The notes: generated by a model from the sequence alone, not told the origin. 64,000 nt of DNA from Niastella yeongjuensis (GCF_900110245.1 NZ_FOCZ01000005.1:1-64000), one strand, 5' to 3'. Shown: positions 8,168 through 17,089, counted from the stretch's first letter. Translations and numbers: made by a program.

Positions 8168-9109
8168 TCAAAGCCTCCTACTTATCCTTGGCTTTTGCTC
8201 CTGGCTCTGCCGGTGATGTATAAGCCATTGGTTTAAATCTTTATGATTCTTATAAAAATCACTGCGATCAACGTACTTATCGGCATTCCATTGGAATGCC
8301 TGTTTTGTGCAATTCATACCCGCGGTGTCCCTATCTAAGATCAAATGCACCTGTTTGTATTGTTCCATTAAAGGACGGCTCCTTTCAAAAAATGAAAGGG
8401 AGTTTAATACCAGGCAATTTGACAGTGGAGCGGTTAAATTTTTATTGACGGTGCAAAAAGAAAGGAAGCTGAAAAAGCCTTCAAATACCGCGACATCATC
8501 TGTTCGATTATCAATAAAAGTTACATCCTTGGGCGAACTGCTGCCCTTAAAATTTTCGCTGCGTAACTCATAGCCACCAGCCTTATTTTGAAAGCCGATC
8601 ACCGTATGTTTTTTACCATATAAAAGGAAGTCTACTTCCTTACAAAATCGGTTGGCGATTTCCAGGGGGATGCACCTTTTTTGGATATAATTTAAAAGCT
8701 CTTTTGCGGCCAGCGGACGGAATTCCATCACAACAATTTTGCTGTCTGTGGCCTCTTTCTTTTCACCAGCAAAATGAGAACTTGAACCCGGAAGTTTGCC
8801 CGAAATAATAGGCGGGTGAAAAGAAAGAACCGGGCGGGCCTGGTACCCCGACAACCGTTCCAGCAACTCGCTAACGGAACAGTTATGGTACAGCGTTCCG
8901 AAATCGATCAGATCACCGCCCTTGCCGAACCCATGATCGTACCAAACATTAAGTTTTCGATTAATCTTAAAGGATGCCGTTCTTTCTTCCCTAAATGGTG
9001 ATAAATACCAGTAATCTCCGTTTCTGACCTGTTGAGGCTGATGCCCTAAAAACGCCAAATATTCAACCAGGTCGAGCCGTTTGGCCTGCTCACAATTTAA
9101 TTTTTCCAT
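8168..9109 (-). CDS. Toprim-domain primase of a mobile element
   Basis: The protein is 313 aa. Its N-terminal part (about 1-90) matches the DnaG/CHC2-like DNA-binding domain of Bacteroidota element primases: YWYLSPFREERTASFKIN, then WYDHGFGKGGDLIDF. The canonical CHC2 cysteine and histidine ligands are mostly missing. The C-terminal part is a Toprim domain with VAVFEGFFSFLSF (the conserved glutamate) and HLILDRDTAGMNC (the DxD motif). It presumably makes primers for element replication or complementary-strand synthesis after transfer. An upstream GTG at 9115 is possible; the ATG at 9109 gives MEKLNCEQAKRLDLVEYL, the normal start of the family. Confidence 0.85.
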   Translation of the reverse strand: MEKLNCEQAKRLDLVEYLAFLGHQPQQVRNGDYWYLSPFREERTASFKINRKLNVWYDHGFGKGGDLIDFGTLYHNCSVSELLERLSGYQARPVLSFHPPIISGKLPGSSSHFAGEKKEATDSKIVVMEFRPLAAKELLNYIQKRCIPLEIANRFCKEVDFLLYGKKHTVIGFQNKAGGYELRSENFKGSSSPKDVTFIDNRTDDVAVFEGFFSFLSFCTVNKNLTAPLSNCLVLNSLSFFERSRPLMEQYKQVHLILDRDTAGMNCTKQAFQWNADKYVDRSDFYKNHKDLNQWLIHHRQSQEQKPRISRRL

Positions 9110-9154
9110 ACACACAGATTTTTTGTTTCACAATTAAATGCCCACAAACAAAAC

Positions 9155-9197
9155 GGCCCGCAAAGCCTTGACTATCAAACCGCAAGCTTTGCGAGCC
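9155..9197 (-). promoter_or_regulatory. Hairpin in the primase leader, related to the clpP terminator
   Basis: On the minus strand a 12-bp stem, GGCTCGCAAAGC / GCTTTGCGGGCC, encloses a loop with GGTTTGATA and is followed by GTTTTGTTTG. It sits about 45 nt before the primase ATG. The structure after clpP (26648-26690) has the same CTCGCAAAGC and GGTTTGATA elements. It may be a terminator of the upstream lyase transcript or an attenuator for the primase. Confidence 0.45.
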
Positions 9198-9253
9198 TTG
9201 TTAAGTCTCCTAAAAATTTATTGGAAAATTGTATCGACGGGGTCACGAAAGAA

Positions 9254-9280
9254 GGTTCACAGCAATGTGAGCCTTTTTTT
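9254..9280 (+). terminator. Orphan plus-strand terminator hairpin
   Basis: GGTTCACA / TGTGAGCC forms an 8-bp stem (one wobble) with a GCAA loop, followed by seven T. This is a good intrinsic terminator on the plus strand, yet no plus-strand gene precedes it. It could end a small RNA or be left over from a lost gene. Confidence 0.55.
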
Positions 9281-9465
9281 ATGCCCGGAACCTTAAGACT
9301 GACACAGATTGGAATAACGTTGGAGTAATTGATTTTTAATTATTGAAAAGGGTTGGGTTCGGAAAATGAATCGGCCCTTTGTAAAATTTACGATCTTCAG
9401 CAGGGCCAACTTTTACGGTCATTTTTATAACCGCTGTTTTCCTCCCAATTGCCCCGGTTTTCAAA

Positions 9466-9487
9466 ATTTGCAAACAATTTGCAAACA
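9466..9487. repeat. Tandem 11-bp repeat (ATTTGCAAACA x2)
   Basis: Two exact adjacent copies of ATTTGCAAACA. The period of 11 bp is close to one helical turn, as in protein-binding iterons. With only two copies the functional meaning is open. Confidence 0.6.
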
Positions 9488-9641
9488 AAAGTTCCCGGAA
9501 AGTTTAAAGAGCTTTTGATTAAATGAAGTTAACCATTTTTATTGGCCTTACCTCCTTTTATACTTCATTGCAAAAGGTTATCAAGGTATAATACCGGCAT
9601 CCAATAAAAATTGACCACCTCGTACAGAAAGTTCCTGCTTA

Positions 9642-11837
9642 TCACTCCTGTTTAACAAATGGTTTCTTGCCCGGTTCCTCGAGACCGGCTATTGCTTTTT
9701 TGTGGGGGTTGATCACTAGGGTGATCCTGGAAGCTGGTTGATTGGCCGGCTCGATGGTAAGCCGGTAAGCGTTATTGGTGATATCGTCTCCTGCAATCGT
9801 TTCTGTTTTCAATGTTACTGGCTCGCCGGTGAGGGAGATGCAATAAGCCAGGATGCCCTTTGCCACTTTGAACCTGAATATAGATAAAGGCACATCCTTT
9901 TTCATATAAGCCAGCCCATAGCCGGTGATAATGTCAACAGGGGTTGTGGTTATACCGCTTACCGTTACTGGTTTGTTTGAGGACAGCATGGTGGTTAATT
10001 TAAAAGCAGTCTGTTTTTTATTGACATAGGTGTCCTTTATATACTGATACCCTGGTTTATTGGGAGGTGTCCATTTTTTCCCTTTGCTTTTTTTCGACCA
10101 TGTACCCAGTTGGTGATATGCCATATCAAACACCGTGGTGTCGTTGAATTTATTGAGTTGAAAGGCATCTACCACCAGCACCAGGTCTTTATTCAACAAA
10201 GCGATCGTGCGGTCGAGGTGTACCGAATCGCTTGTTGTGGTTTCTGTAATAGCATAAGGAATGCCGTTTTCGGTACCTGTTGCCAAACATTTCCCCGCAG
10301 TGGGATTTTGCACAATTTCATTTAACACATAGGTATTATGAGCCAGACTGGTTTTGTAATAGCCGACCGAAAGTGGAGAGGCATAGTTAACGTTTTCGGG
10401 CATAACCGAAATATAATCCAGTCCCTTTAACAAGGCAAAATCCAATTGCGCATAGTGGAAATGCGTTCTTTTGATCTTGGGGGTATATTTAACAAAACAG
10501 GTGAGCATATCGGCGCCGGTACCGGTAACCAGTTTCGTAAGGCCGGCATCGGGGTAGCTGACACATTGATCTAACCCAAGCGGTGTATTAACATGGGGCA
10601 GGTTGGTCTCTCCGAAAATCAGCGAAAAGCCATTGAACATGGTACCGGTATATCTGCAAACCGACCGGTTATATTGTTTCAGCAGGGTGGCAAAAGCCGT
10701 GTCTTTAAATTGCGTATAGCCCCATTCGTACAAATATGCCTCGCCTCTTATATTCACCGACCTCGAATCGTGTATGGGTGGCAGCATGAAGTACGGTGAA
10801 GAAAGCATAAGAGGCGCGGTGAACAATCTTTTCAATGAGCTAATGTCAACAGGATAGCCATAATTTTGTATCGCCTGGCTCATCATGATCAGCGGATACA
10901 GGGCAAAAAATTGATAACTGGGAGAAAGGTCCAGTATCATCCCTTCTTTGGTAAACAATCTCGAAACCTGGCTCGTAAAACAGGAAACAGAGTCGATCAG
11001 TGCATATTTGATAAGCTTTTCGTCATGTGTAAACAAACCCGTAAGCCCTACTGCCGCAATGCGCCAGCATTGTATGTTATGTATGGTCGGTTTGGCAGAA
11101 GTGGTAATAAACCGGGCCGCAGGCAGGAGTAAACTGTCTGTTATAACCTGTTGCTCATGTGGTGTGAGCGTGTTCCAAATCAGGTCGGCGCTTTGCACCA
11201 CATCTACCAGCCATTTCGAGTCATCCAGGTCCTGCGCATGCAACCGGCCCTGTTCGCTCAATGCTTTATCGGTACCTCTTCTGTTTCGGGCAGGCAGCGT
11301 GGGGTACAGGGCGGCATAAGCCATCAGTATATCCCTGGCTTTGCCGGCATATTTTAGATCCCCGCTCAATTGAAAGACTATGCCTGTTTCCAGAGCGCCC
11401 AATGCCCAGGAATCGTGTATGAGGGAGATGATCACGCCATCGTAATCCCTGGTAACATTGCCTAAATCGCCCAGAAACACCTGCCCGGTTCTTTCATCGT
11501 AATGCTCCCACCTGTAATCACCGATCAGCTTTCCGGTTTTAAGTTCATTATAGGTAACCGGATTGATATAGTAATCATTCCAGTTGCCGCCCCGGGAAGG
11601 AACCTCAAGCTTTTCTTCCAGGAATTTGTCGGCACTTTTTTTCAGGGACTGAAATGCCTTCTGCTTCCAGGTGCCTTGTTGTATGTCGTTCTTTATGGCG
11701 TTTACCTGGGCGTTTGTTAGTAATAGCGACGGATGCGTGACAGGCAATTGCGTGGTATCGGTAAGTGCTTTCGCAGCGGTATGCAGAAGCATGAGGAGGC
11801 AGCAGAGCAGGCCGGGGATCAGGAGTTTACTTTTCAT
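9642..11837 (-). CDS. Secreted heparinase II/III- or alginate-lyase-like polysaccharide lyase
   Basis: The 731-aa protein has a clear signal peptide (MKSKLLIPGLLCCLLMLLHTAAKA). An alpha/alpha-toroid alginate-lyase-like half follows (NAQVNAIKNDIQQGTWKQKA to the TIHNIQCWRIAAVGLTGLF motif), then a heparinase II/III-like beta-sandwich half (TCFVKYTPKIKRTHFHYAQL onward). The HNxQxW motif and the HFHY segment fit lyase families such as PL15, PL17 or PL39, which cleave uronic-acid polysaccharides by beta-elimination. The exact substrate cannot be told from sequence. The open frame extends to 11903, but the ATG at 11837 yields the signal peptide. It is a single gene with no SusC/D neighbours, carried inside the putative island. 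Confidence 0.8.
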   Translation of the reverse strand: MKSKLLIPGLLCCLLMLLHTAAKALTDTTQLPVTHPSLLLTNAQVNAIKNDIQQGTWKQKAFQSLKKSADKFLEEKLEVPSRGGNWNDYYINPVTYNELKTGKLIGDYRWEHYDERTGQVFLGDLGNVTRDYDGVIISLIHDSWALGALETGIVFQLSGDLKYAGKARDILMAYAALYPTLPARNRRGTDKALSEQGRLHAQDLDDSKWLVDVVQSADLIWNTLTPHEQQVITDSLLLPAARFITTSAKPTIHNIQCWRIAAVGLTGLFTHDEKLIKYALIDSVSCFTSQVSRLFTKEGMILDLSPSYQFFALYPLIMMSQAIQNYGYPVDISSLKRLFTAPLMLSSPYFMLPPIHDSRSVNIRGEAYLYEWGYTQFKDTAFATLLKQYNRSVCRYTGTMFNGFSLIFGETNLPHVNTPLGLDQCVSYPDAGLTKLVTGTGADMLTCFVKYTPKIKRTHFHYAQLDFALLKGLDYISVMPENVNYASPLSVGYYKTSLAHNTYVLNEIVQNPTAGKCLATGTENGIPYAITETTTSDSVHLDRTIALLNKDLVLVVDAFQLNKFNDTTVFDMAYHQLGTWSKKSKGKKWTPPNKPGYQYIKDTYVNKKQTAFKLTTMLSSNKPVTVSGITTTPVDIITGYGLAYMKKDVPLSIFRFKVAKGILAYCISLTGEPVTLKTETIAGDDITNNAYRLTIEPANQPASRITLVINPHKKAIAGLEEPGKKPFVKQE

Positions 11838-12056
11838 GGAATGAAGATTGACAAAGTATATGAGCAGGAGTCCGTTTAAGATTAAATTTAAAATTATCGT
11901 CATACATTAACCGTTAGATGCACACTAATATAAGCAACCATTTTTAATAATGTAAGAAAAATCATCTAACCTATCATGGTAGGTCAAATTTATTTGTATG
12001 ATCCGTTGTTAACCGATAAATTTATGAAGACCTTGATTAGTTAACCAACAACCTTT

Positions 12057-13511
12057 ATGTTTCTTCTTATGAAAATGTTTTTACCTATCCTCTTTGCCAT
12101 TGCATTCATTAACGCAAAGGCACAGACCAACAAAACTATCTCTCCATCTCCCTGGCAAAGTAATTTAGTGACGGTACATGCTGCAGACAGCTTTATTATT
12201 TCTCCGCATTTGCAATTTAACGGCTCTTCCCACCATTTCCTGAAAGGAGTGGCAAAGACATTGGGAGCAGGCGCCGTCACATACCAGGCCAGCAAAGTAA
12301 CGGGACTGCCGTCGAAAACAGATGGTCCTAATGCCTCTAATGCGGTTTTACCGGCAGTAGGGGTAGGAATGGCCGTTGGCATACCTGAACTTGTTAAAGG
12401 ATTCAGAAAAAACAGGTATCCGACCCTAGTATATGCATTTTATTCCAAAAACTCCGTTTTATTAAAGGGTGGAACCGTTTCCCTGAAAAAAAGAGGCACG
12501 GTTACCATTAAAGGAGTGGCCCCGGCCGATGGTTTCATGCAGGTAACTTTATTGAATGGCAACGATCTGAAATTGCTTGCGGGCGATGTTGACATTAAAG
12601 TAAAGCCAAAAAATGAAACAGTTTACAAAGGCAGTATGGCGGGAGCAATGAATTTAACAGTGGAGTCTAATGGATGCCTGCCGCAGGTCATTGTTTGTCA
12701 ACCGCCAACAACGCAAACAACGACCTTTTCAGACCAATTCAATACTTATATAGTAACATGCACCACCTCCTATTCGCCCAATGAAGATAATACTGATTGT
12801 GAGGAAGATTATGATTGCGAAACTATTACAATTCCTAACGGCGGTGGTGATCCCGGCGGCGGCGGCGATGATCCTGGTGATGGTGGCGATCCTGGTGGCG
12901 ATCCTGGTGGCGGTGGCGGCGGTAGCAATTCAGGCGGCATTTCAAATAATACGCAGGACCCCTGTGTCAACACCCCGGTAACTTCAGTCACTTCGCTTCC
13001 TGGATCTAATACAACAGCTCAGGCATTAGCCAACGCATTTGGCGCTAATAGTTCTTTAAATCTAATATTTAATGAGGTTGTAAATAACCCAAACGGCAAA
13101 GCAGGTCAGACCACGATAATCAACTCCACTACCATTGAAATTGATATGTCGAAACAGTGGTTAGATGGTTCGGCAAAAGAATGGGCAGCGGCTGCCGTTT
13201 TACACGAAATTTATCATGCATATTTGTTAGCACAAGATAATTTGCCTATTGATCCTAACAATCTCGGGGAATCTCATGAATATATGATGGAGCATTATAC
13301 CGATGATATTGCAGCTGCATTAAAAAACATGTTCCCCGGTCTTAACGATGCAACGGCTACTGCTCTGGCGCTGGGAGGATATGGTGATGTACAGGCATCT
13401 AACCCTACATTATGGAACGACACTTTAAACAATAATAATCTTACAAATGCTCAGGTGACGCATGTAAATTCGTATTATGAAACCGCACTGGAGGGAACAC
13501 CTTGTCACTAA
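12057..13511 (+). CDS. Secreted protein with Gly/Asp-rich linker and HExxH metallopeptidase-like domain
   Basis: The protein is 484 aa. It has a signal peptide (MKMFLPILFAIAFINAKAQ if the second ATG at 12069 is used). A domain of about 200 residues follows, with a GVAKTLGAGAVTYQASKV segment and a beta-rich stretch. A cysteine-containing stretch leads into a low-complexity Gly-Asp-Pro linker at about 261-292. The C-terminal domain carries VLHEIYHAYL (HExxH at 383-387) and HEYMMEHYTDDI, suggesting a zincin. The architecture of signal, stalk, linker and catalytic tail resembles secreted polymorphic effectors; no family is recognised for the N-terminal half. The next gene begins 26 nt later and is also exported, so the two probably act together. 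Confidence 0.65.
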   Translation: MFLLMKMFLPILFAIAFINAKAQTNKTISPSPWQSNLVTVHAADSFIISPHLQFNGSSHHFLKGVAKTLGAGAVTYQASKVTGLPSKTDGPNASNAVLPAVGVGMAVGIPELVKGFRKNRYPTLVYAFYSKNSVLLKGGTVSLKKRGTVTIKGVAPADGFMQVTLLNGNDLKLLAGDVDIKVKPKNETVYKGSMAGAMNLTVESNGCLPQVIVCQPPTTQTTTFSDQFNTYIVTCTTSYSPNEDNTDCEEDYDCETITIPNGGGDPGGGGDDPGDGGDPGGDPGGGGGGSNSGGISNNTQDPCVNTPVTSVTSLPGSNTTAQALANAFGANSSLNLIFNEVVNNPNGKAGQTTIINSTTIEIDMSKQWLDGSAKEWAAAAVLHEIYHAYLLAQDNLPIDPNNLGESHEYMMEHYTDDIAAALKNMFPGLNDATATALALGGYGDVQASNPTLWNDTLNNNNLTNAQVTHVNSYYETALEGTPCH

Positions 13512-13537
13512 TATTTATAAAAAGATAATACAATATT

Positions 13538-14101
13538 ATGAAGTCGTTTCTTGTACTGTTCTTTACTTTGGTTGTTGCCCATGGCTTTTGCCAGGAACAA
13601 TCGAACCCGGCTGTAAAACAATTTCTGAACGAGTTCGTAAGTAATAACGAACATGCCAAAAACCTGTATTTCAAGCCAACTCTCCATCCCAAGGCATTAG
13701 AAAATAGTATACAGAGGCTGGATTACAAAGACAGTGACAGCGTTTTCAGGGATCACCATAATCGAAAAGTGGCTTTTGAATTATCCGCGGATGAAAAGAA
13801 GCTGATAAAAGAAACCTGGATATCACAACAAAATAAACCCTGGGATAGTACCATTCTTGAGCATGCCACTATATTCCGGGAAAAACCAATACCCGAGAAT
13901 TTTACAAAAGAGCAAAGACTGGAGTATCTGCATCAGTTTGAAGGAAAAATAATTGTTCAGTTCTCTATGCCTGTGTTCCTCAGAAATGATTCGCTGTGCG
14001 TTTTCTATTATATAACCTATGGTGGCGGAAGCATTTTCATTTTGCGAAAAGAAGACGGAATGTGGGCAAAATATCTGGTAATACCCGTCTTTTATTCGTA
14101 A
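13538..14101 (+). CDS. Small exported protein of unknown function, partner of the HExxH protein
   Basis: This 187-aa protein has a signal peptide (MKSFLVLFFTLVVAHGFCQ). The mature part is charged and has no recognised domain until the C-terminal beta-rich stretch, FSMPVFLRNDSLCVFYYI and GGGSIFILRKEDGMW. That pattern (a nucleotide-free beta sandwich with an aromatic-rich strand) recurs in secreted Bacteroidota proteins of unknown role. It lies 26 nt after the HExxH gene on the same strand and before a strong terminator, so the two form an operon. A role as an immunity or inhibitor protein of its neighbour is a reasonable guess only. Confidence 0.6.
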   Translation: MKSFLVLFFTLVVAHGFCQEQSNPAVKQFLNEFVSNNEHAKNLYFKPTLHPKALENSIQRLDYKDSDSVFRDHHNRKVAFELSADEKKLIKETWISQQNKPWDSTILEHATIFREKPIPENFTKEQRLEYLHQFEGKIIVQFSMPVFLRNDSLCVFYYITYGGGSIFILRKEDGMWAKYLVIPVFYS

Positions 14102-14115
14102 CTATCGATAGTTAT

Positions 14116-14160
14116 TATACATGACGAAACCTGCCTGAACGGCAGGTTTCGTCATGTATA
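14116..14160. terminator. Perfect 20-bp hairpin between convergent genes
   Basis: TATACATGACGAAACCTGCC pairs perfectly with its complement across a TGAAC loop. It separates the exported-protein operon (plus) from the serine recombinase (minus) and is symmetrical, so it can act in both directions. There is no long T tract, only the AT-rich ends of the stem. Confidence 0.75.
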
Positions 14161-14222
14161 AAATGATCAATTCAATAAAATTGAGGTATTTCGAACACTT
14201 AACTAACTCAAGATTAATTCAG

Positions 14223-15635
14223 TCAGGCGGTTCGAACTCCAAATCCGTCAATCGTCAAATTTTCGGGGTACATCGAACCAATTTCCCGCTTTTTTACAAT
14301 GTCACCGTTTTTGTATAGTCGTTCAATATTCATCAGGTTCTGCAATCCTGTATTTAAAAGCCCGTCAAAGTCTACAGGCGCTTGTGCTGAATTGGCCAGT
14401 TTTCCCAATAGTTTTTCGATTTTATCTGTGTACTCAGCTTTCATTTTCCGGTAATCTTCCGGCTCTATTTTCTGGGTCGAAAGCAGTTCCCGCAGATAGG
14501 TCAATCTGCCCTCCCAATCGGTGATCTGGTTGGAAATTTGTTTTTTGTCGTCGTGCGAATGATTTGTCTGGTCATACCAGGCTTCCTGCAGGATGATTTG
14601 GTACAGTTCCAGATACTCCGGGCGCGGAACAAACTTCTTTAGCTCATTTACAAAAATGTCGTTCAAAAATTCTGCCCTGAACCGGCATTTGCAACCACCG
14701 GTACAGTGGTAATAAAAGTAGTCCTGCGTTCTTCCTTTTGATTTGCTGCCGGTAAGCTTTTTCGTGCATTTAGGGCAAATTAGAAAGCCCCTCAGAGGCA
14801 ATGTTGAATTTGCCACATACATCGGGCGATAATGTCTTTTACGGCCGTCCAGCACATCCTGCACTTGGTGGAACAACAATTCAGAAACAAGCGGTTCATG
14901 CTGCGCTTTTACGGTGTGCGCTTCCTCATCCTTATATTTTGGAATTACAATCTTGCCACAATACAGCGGATTTCTAATATTCATCCAGAAATTACTCTTG
15001 GTAGACTTCAGGCCCTTTTCCTTGGCCATTTTATAAATCTGTTCGGCATTAAAACAACCCTCTGCAAGCGCCTCAAAAGCCCATTTCATGATACTGGCCT
15101 GTGGTTCGTGCGGTTCAATGTATTTCTTTCCGGCTTCGGAGGTGCGGTTTATATAGCCTGTTGGCGCTATACCGAGGTATCTACCTTCTTTTTTGGCCCG
15201 GCGCATACCGTGAAAAGTATTCAATGCCCGGCGGTCATTCTCTACCTCTGGTGCAGCCAGGTAAAAAGCCAGCATCATTTTGTTTTCTGGTACAGAAAGA
15301 TCAAGCGGCTGTTCTACGGCCTGCGGCTCAATTCCCAGTTTTCGAAGGGTGCTGATCATCTGGTAAGCATCACCGGCATTGCGGCTAAACCTGTCCCATT
15401 TGATAAATAAGACCAGGTCGGCGGTGTTCTTATTCTTCCGCAGGAAAATAAGGTACTTGTTCCATTCTGGCCGGATAAAGGTTTTTGCCGAATGATCTTC
15501 ATATATGACCTTCCGTACCTCGATGTTCTGAATTTGGCAATACCTGCGTAAACGTTCTTCCTGGTCACGTTGTGAGTAGCCTTTGTCTGCCTGTTCATCG
15601 GTACTCACCCTAATGTACAAATCTGCAATCTTCAT
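14223..15635 (-). CDS. Large serine recombinase (resolvase/invertase family with recombinase and zinc-ribbon domains)
   Basis: The protein is 470 aa. The N-terminal resolvase domain begins MKIADLYIRVSTDEQ with the catalytic serine at residue 11, and continues with LVLFIKWDRFSRN. The central Recombinase domain spans about 170-290 (YLGIAPTGYINR, NPLYCGKIVIP). A zinc ribbon follows at about 300-335 (ICPKCTKKLTG, then GGCKC), then a coiled coil. The C-terminal GSMYPENLTIDGFGVRTA is typical of Bacteroidota members. These enzymes integrate and excise mobile DNA by double-strand cleavage at short att cores. It lies 4 nt after a 46-aa gene (15640-15780). It is the best candidate for moving the island, although it is not at an island end. 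Confidence 0.9.
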   Translation of the reverse strand: MKIADLYIRVSTDEQADKGYSQRDQEERLRRYCQIQNIEVRKVIYEDHSAKTFIRPEWNKYLIFLRKNKNTADLVLFIKWDRFSRNAGDAYQMISTLRKLGIEPQAVEQPLDLSVPENKMMLAFYLAAPEVENDRRALNTFHGMRRAKKEGRYLGIAPTGYINRTSEAGKKYIEPHEPQASIMKWAFEALAEGCFNAEQIYKMAKEKGLKSTKSNFWMNIRNPLYCGKIVIPKYKDEEAHTVKAQHEPLVSELLFHQVQDVLDGRKRHYRPMYVANSTLPLRGFLICPKCTKKLTGSKSKGRTQDYFYYHCTGGCKCRFRAEFLNDIFVNELKKFVPRPEYLELYQIILQEAWYDQTNHSHDDKKQISNQITDWEGRLTYLRELLSTQKIEPEDYRKMKAEYTDKIEKLLGKLANSAQAPVDFDGLLNTGLQNLMNIERLYKNGDIVKKREIGSMYPENLTIDGFGVRTA

Positions 15636-15639
15636 ACGC

Positions 15640-15780
15640 TTACTTTTGTAGATAATTTGAAACAGCTACGTTAGCTAATTTTCGAATAAAATTTAAAATA
15701 GCGGTAGCTTGTTCAAGGGTAACTATAGTACCCCGTTGGCGTAGCATTTCCTGTACCTTTTGCGGTGTTAACTTATCCAT
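15640..15780 (-). CDS. 46-aa protein upstream of the serine recombinase
   Basis: The short ORF encodes 46 aa beginning MDKLTPQKVQEMLRQRGT and ending KLANVAVSNYLQK, a predicted all-helical peptide. It has a strong Shine-Dalgarno (GGGAGG, 15785-15790, 4 nt before ATG), which is unusual in this phylum. Its TAA is 4 nt from the recombinase ATG, so the pair is surely cotranscribed. It resembles small conserved genes found before Bacteroidota serine recombinases and could be a directionality factor or a regulator; the function is not known. Confidence 0.75.
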   Translation of the reverse strand: MDKLTPQKVQEMLRQRGTIVTLEQATAILNFIRKLANVAVSNYLQK

Positions 15781-15784
15781 CTTA

Positions 15785-15790
15785 CCTCCC
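15785..15790 (-). promoter_or_regulatory. Strong Shine-Dalgarno of the 46-aa gene
   Basis: GGGAGG lies 4 nt before the ATG at 15780. Most starts in this window lack such a site, so it supports the small gene as real. Confidence 0.6.
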
Positions 15791-15918
15791 TCATTTTTAT
15801 CGTTCGCACTGTCCTGTAAGACAACCCCAATACTAATATACGAATGTTTTGACAGCTTATCGTATTACCAAAACTATTTTGTGTTAAATTGCATTGATTT
15901 GTATCACAAAAGTTTTAA

Positions 15919-16452
15919 TATGGTGCCCGTATTGCTGGCCAGGCTTTCGGCCCTGATGTAAAGGACATTATAAAAAAGGAAGAATCGCTGGTTGAGTTCA
16001 TTATTGATAAGAACCGGGATAATTTCTCTTTAGACCAATTCAAAACGGAATATGCCTATTATGGTCGGGATCTGCTGGACATGATGGAACCGGGTTTTCT
16101 GGAATACCTGTACACCTTTTTACATGATGAGGGTTTACCTTATTTGGCTGAAACAGTAAATCTGGGCTCGCTTACCTGTAAGTTATATGATCTGGTGCAG
16201 GATTTCAAAAGATGCCTGAATCCTAAGTTATATCAAAAGCTGTGGGAGAACTCGATTTATTACAGCCCGCCTTATTTGGTGCTTTGTGCTTTTAATGAGA
16301 AACCCCAGCAGACGTTGTTGAAGGCGTTTACGGTGATGGATTGGGAGGAACCGGGTATTAGCGATAGGTTTGTTGAATTTGTTGAAAAAAACTATCCGGA
16401 TGTTGGTGTTAGTGATTTAGTAATGGAAATAAACAAAGTATTTAAAAAATGA
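15919..16452 (+). pseudogene. 5'-truncated gene of unknown family (tail module)
   Basis: A coding frame runs from 15919 (just after a TAA) to 16452 and reads GARIAGQAFGPDVKDIIKK, then a helical domain of about 150 aa with DLLDMMEPGFLEYLYTFL and LVQDFKRCLNPKLYQKLW. The first ATG is only at 16081, well inside the conserved stretch, so the 5' part is missing. A shorter protein of 123 aa from 16081 could still be made. The opening RIAGQ-FGP-VK-IIKK segment recurs in degraded form at 17090-17150. The pattern suggests a tail cassette detached from a larger gene, perhaps of the RHS type, but the family is not recognised. Confidence 0.5.
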
Positions 16453-16639
16453 CCTCTTTATTATTTCTTAAATAATCGTCTATTATGGATAACAACCGCT
16501 GCACGTTCCATGATAACCGAATCATGTTTACCTAAAAACGGAAAACTAGCGTTTATAGACCAAGCTTACTCAAAATTCCCTTAAACCGATTCAGATTGTT
16601 GTAGGAATATATTAACTTCCTGAAACAAAAAATAATAAA

Positions 16640-17071
16640 GTGACCGTAAACTGGGAAATATTTACCATCATTGGCACAGTAATAACCCTTCTAACATTTT
16701 GGTTAACCTTTTTTCGCAAGCCAGAAACGAAAGAAGAAATGGAAGCGCTTACTGTAACATTTATGTCTAACCAGACACTATCCCAACGGATAATTACCGA
16801 TATGTATAAACTTGCAAATGAAGCAAACGGATGGCAAGCAGAATTTTCTAATGGAGTGACATATCAGGTGGCCTATGAAATGTTGGTATCTAACCATGAA
16901 AAAACGCTTTCTGATCGTTCCTTGGAAAACATAAAAACTTTGAAGTTGACAAAATCCCTAATAGCTTCAATGCAAAAGAGTTTGGATAGTCAATTTATCG
17001 AACTGCAAAAATTAGAAATGAGCATAACCGCAGTTAGGAAAACCTGGGGACTTGCAAATGGGAAACCTTAG
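16640..17071 (+). CDS. Small membrane-anchored hypothetical protein
   Basis: The 143-aa protein starts with GTG; no ATG is near. One N-terminal membrane segment (EIFTIIGTVITLLTFWLTFF) is followed by a cytoplasmic helical domain with NQTLSQRIITDMYKLANEA and a C-terminal coiled coil. No family is recognised. It lies between two copies of the RIAGQ-FGP segment, so it may be an orphan immunity gene or an unrelated insert. The position is suggestive only. Confidence 0.5.
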   Translation: MTVNWEIFTIIGTVITLLTFWLTFFRKPETKEEMEALTVTFMSNQTLSQRIITDMYKLANEANGWQAEFSNGVTYQVAYEMLVSNHEKTLSDRSLENIKTLKLTKSLIASMQKSLDSQFIELQKLEMSITAVRKTWGLANGKP

Positions 17072-17089
17072 ACCCGCTTATTGACGTAT

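Larger units (their letters stand above)
9110..9641. other. Gene-free stretch between primase and lyase
   Basis: About 530 bp without a credible ORF. It holds the hairpin at 9155-9197, a plus-strand terminator-like hairpin with seven T (9254-9280) that has no gene upstream on that strand, and an exact tandem 11-bp repeat (9466-9487). A short leader or an untranslated RNA could be encoded here. Confidence 0.5.

Noticed and set aside
12809-12991. Minus-strand proline-rich ORF
   Set aside because: It is the reverse reading of the Gly/Asp-rich linker of the HExxH protein and has no independent support.
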